From: Helicostylum pulchrum
Lineage: Eukaryota; Mucoromycota; Mucoromycetes; Mucorales; Mucoraceae
Reading direction: 5' to 3'
NCBI GenBank assembly: GCA_025677825.1
Contig: JAIXMO010000162.1
Location: forward strand, 1-10,321
Length of the DNA stretch: 10,321 bases
A program made the position numbers and the translations under genes. Positions 8,415 to 10,321 of the stretch are shown one piece after another (within the stretch, counting starts at the first letter, position 1; each line of letters starts with the position of its first letter). The notes under the pieces were generated by a model. That model did not search any database, was not told where the DNA came from, and saw only the letters and a list, made by a program, of their open reading frames with translations.

Positions 8415-8740
8415 ATTACATACAAGTCTACGTTGATGATTTGACAATTAGCACAAGTGATACTTTACGCCATCATACAGATTGTGTTGCTGAGGTTATT
8501 CGTAGATTAACTAAGCACAATTTAATGATTGCTACTGAGAAAATGGTTTTTGCTCAACAAGCTATCTTTATTTTGGGTTGGACAATTCAGAATGGTGCTA
8601 TGGTTCCAGATCATCGTAAGGTCAATACGGCATACGAGTTTGAAATTCCACATACTACTAAACAGCTGCAGTCCTATCTTGGATATATGAACTATTTTAG
8701 ATCGCATATATTGCTTTACGCGCATATAGTGCTCCTTTAG
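8297..8740 (+). CDS. Reverse transcriptase palm and thumb, second frame of broken gag-pol
   Basis: After an apparent one-base deletion near 8293-8297 the pol protein continues in the frame LAFTDVFTNKQW...APFGISF, then QDLFSDLDYIQVYVDDL. The PFG motif is at 8348-8356 and the catalytic YVDD box at 8429-8440, so the RT active site is intact. It goes on through GWTIQNGAMV and SYLGYMNYFR, the usual RT-to-RNase H connection. Its stop at 8738-8740 is artificial: the natural reading leaves this frame near 8728, where HI is followed by SAPLDQL one frame over. There is no start codon for this segment as a separate gene. It is a fragment of the polyprotein. Confidence 0.8.
   Translation, partial: LAFTDVFTNKQWQYKKAPFGISFIGNLVQRVLQDLFSDLDYIQVYVDDLTISTSDTLRHHTDCVAEVIRRLTKHNLMIATEKMVFAQQAIFILGWTIQNGAMVPDHRKVNTAYEFEIPHTTKQLQSYLGYMNYFRSHILLYAHIVLL
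8726..8730 (+). other. Frameshift site 2 in pol (one base missing)
   Basis: NYFRSHILLYAHI in one frame is followed by SAPLDQLRN in the next. Together these match the usual NYFR..IP.YA.I..PL..L block of Ty3/gypsy pol. One missing base in the CATATAGTG word explains the break. Confidence 0.68.
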
Positions 8741-10321
8741 ACCAACTACGAAATGTTGCTAATTTACAGGAAGTATGGAAACAAGAACACACTGATGCAT
8801 TTAACAAACTAAAAGTGGCATTAGCTTCTGCACCTCTTATTTTTCCCATTGATTATAATTACCCTCTTCATGTTGCTACAGATGCTAGTAACACTGCTAT
8901 TTGTGGTGTATTATATATGCAAGTTGGCGAAAAAAAGAAATACGTGGCAATGGCAAGTCGAGGTTTAACAAGTGTTGAGAGATGCTACTCTACTACAAGG
9001 CGTGAATTATTAGCTATAGTTTACTGTTTTCAACGATTTAATAAATGGCTAGTACAAAAGCATTTTACATTACATACTGATCATCGTTCGCTTTTATATA
9101 TTCAAACAAGTCTGGTGCCTAACCACCTGTTATTGACTTATTACGAAACATTATTTAGTCTTTCATATACTGTTATCCATATTCCTGGTATTCTGAATGT
9201 CATTGCTGATGCTGGAAGTCGAATGTACACAGACGGATATAAGTTGCAGGGTGGAGAGATAATAAATGAAAACAATAGTGGTTTTATTTTAAAAAAGGAA
9301 AAACGTACTTTCGAAACTGCTTTAGGCGAGTCACATCCACGTGTACCTGTTAAGCTTTTAAAATACAGACGAAAGCAACAAAAATTAACTCCTCAGTTAA
9401 ATATTAATAACTTTCATAAACAAGTTCGTTACATTCCTGATGCTACTAACACTGATCCGTCTGAGAAAAAGACAGCAAACAGTAAATACAGTACTCAACT
9501 AGTTATGCGTGCAATGCAATACAAAGACTACATTACACCTCCTCCTTCAGAACGTGACGATATCATTAACCGTGCACACTTGCTAGGACACTGGGGACAA
9601 AATAATGTCTTGCAAACTATTCACAATGACTATAATTTACATTGGACTAATATTCATAAAGACATTCAGCGTATTATTTCCAACTGTGACCAATGTAGTC
9701 GGTACTCTGTAGCAAAAACGGGGTTTCATCCTTTCCGTTCTACTTCACCAACACAAGTGTTTGACCACTGGTCAATGGATTTGGCTACGTTCAATATTAC
9801 TTCCTCTAGTGGAAATAACTATATGCTTATTTTGGTTGATCATTTTAGTCGATTTACAATTCTTCGCGCAATTACAGATAAATCTAGTCTCACTATAGCT
9901 AAAGAATTACTTAATGTTTTCTGTCTATTTTCATTTCCTAAGGTATTAACCTCTGACAATGGATCTGAATTCGTTAACGAAATTGTATCACAGTTAATTT
10001 TAATGAGTGGCATTGACAGACGATTATCTTTACCTTATACTCCTACTGGTAATAGCGTTACAGAACGATTTGTAGGAATTGCAAAATCTGTTATTGTTAA
10101 ATCACTGAAAGGAAGACACGCAGATTGGGATTTATATCTCAATCCTACGCAATTGGCTATGAACATTAAATACTCTAAACTACACAAGTCGAGACCTTAT
10201 AGTATTGTATTTAACAGACAACCAAACGATTTTGCAGACTATTCTAAAGTCACACCTACCTTATCTTTAATGAAAGCTGATACTAAAAAGATACATGACA
10301 GACTTGCTTTTGCACAAGAAG
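8729..10321 (+). CDS. RNase H and integrase, third frame of broken gag-pol, runs off the window
   Basis: From 8731 this frame stays open for 530 codons to the right edge. RNase H shows its acidic residues in ATDAS (Asp 8881-8883), RRELLA (Glu 9004-9006), HTDHRSL (Asp 9079-9081) and the final ADAGSR (Asp 9208-9210, where ADALSR is usual). A K/R-rich linker follows. Integrase has the HHCC zinc motif: HLLGH (His codons at 9577 and 9589) and CDQC (9685-9696). The DDE core is D in HWSMD (9778-9780), D in TSDNGSEF (9955-9957) and E in NSVTERF (10063-10065), with exactly 35 residues between the last two, as expected for retroviral-type integrases. SRPYSIVFNRQP then leads into the C-terminal region, which is cut by the window. 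RNase H degrades the RNA template and integrase inserts the cDNA. No catalytic residue seen is missing. Confidence 0.86.

Larger units (their letters stand above)
4885..10321 (+). mobile_element. Ty3/gypsy-type LTR retrotransposon, incomplete at the right edge
   Basis: The element has a promoter region with a 267-bp direct repeat, a leader of about 200 bp, and then gag, zinc knuckles, aspartic protease, reverse transcriptase, RNase H and integrase. Integrase after RNase H is the Ty3/gypsy (Metaviridae-like) order and differs from Ty1/copia. The window ends inside the integrase C-terminal region, so the 3' LTR and any chromodomain are not visible. The left limit at 4885 is simply the start of the repeated block and not a proven LTR end. 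Two one-base deletions interrupt pol. I found no clear tRNA primer-binding site after the promoter block. Confidence 0.8.

Noticed and set aside
8399..8740. Independent gene for a YVDD protein
   Set aside because: It is the middle of reverse transcriptase displaced by a one-base deletion, with coding sequence continuous on both sides in other frames.

Overview
The window looks like a piece of an early-diverging filamentous fungal genome, most plausibly Mucoromycota. The evidence is very AT-rich intergenic DNA full of poly-A/poly-T runs, spliceosomal introns of only about 53-71 bp (some with near-consensus CTAAC branch points), TATA boxes, AATAAA signals, and two eukaryotic transposable elements of types common in those genomes. 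There are no bacterial features. The assignment is inferred from style and not from a search.

Layout. (1) Positions 1-561, plus strand: the last three exons of a small, lysine/arginine-rich host protein that I do not recognise, with an AATAAA signal just after the stop. (2) Positions 587-841: gene-free, T-rich intergenic DNA. (3) Positions 867-4212, minus strand: a six-exon gene for a Tnp2/CACTA-like (CMC-type) transposase of about 1013 residues. I rebuilt the exons from splice sites and phase. The gene is broken only by two apparent single-base insertions in short homopolymers (3112-3116 and 1220-1223). (4) Positions 4268-4884: gene-free AT-rich DNA between two divergent elements. (5) Positions 4885-5547: two copies of a 267-bp direct repeat, 396 bp apart, each ending just after a TATA box. 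This is the promoter (LTR U3-like) region of a retrotransposon. (6) Positions 5745-10321, plus strand: a Ty3/gypsy-type gag-pol in the order gag, zinc knuckles, protease, reverse transcriptase, RNase H and integrase. It runs off the right edge inside the integrase end. It has two apparent single-base deletions (near 8293-8297 and 8726-8730), so it now lies in three successive reading frames. The last frame is open from 8731 to the window end, 530 codons with no stop.

How the parts relate. The two elements are independent. The DNA transposon protein would cut and move DNA, while the retroelement would copy itself through RNA. They sit head-to-head, with their promoters within about 1.3 kb. Both keep almost all recognisable catalytic residues, so the damage is either very recent decay or base-calling error at single positions. 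I could not define complete LTRs, a tRNA primer-binding site, or terminal inverted repeats for the DNA transposon. I see no wholly new system here. The points most worth a second look are the duplicated promoter block, the near-intact intron-rich transposase, and the retroelement's priming site, which I could not identify.
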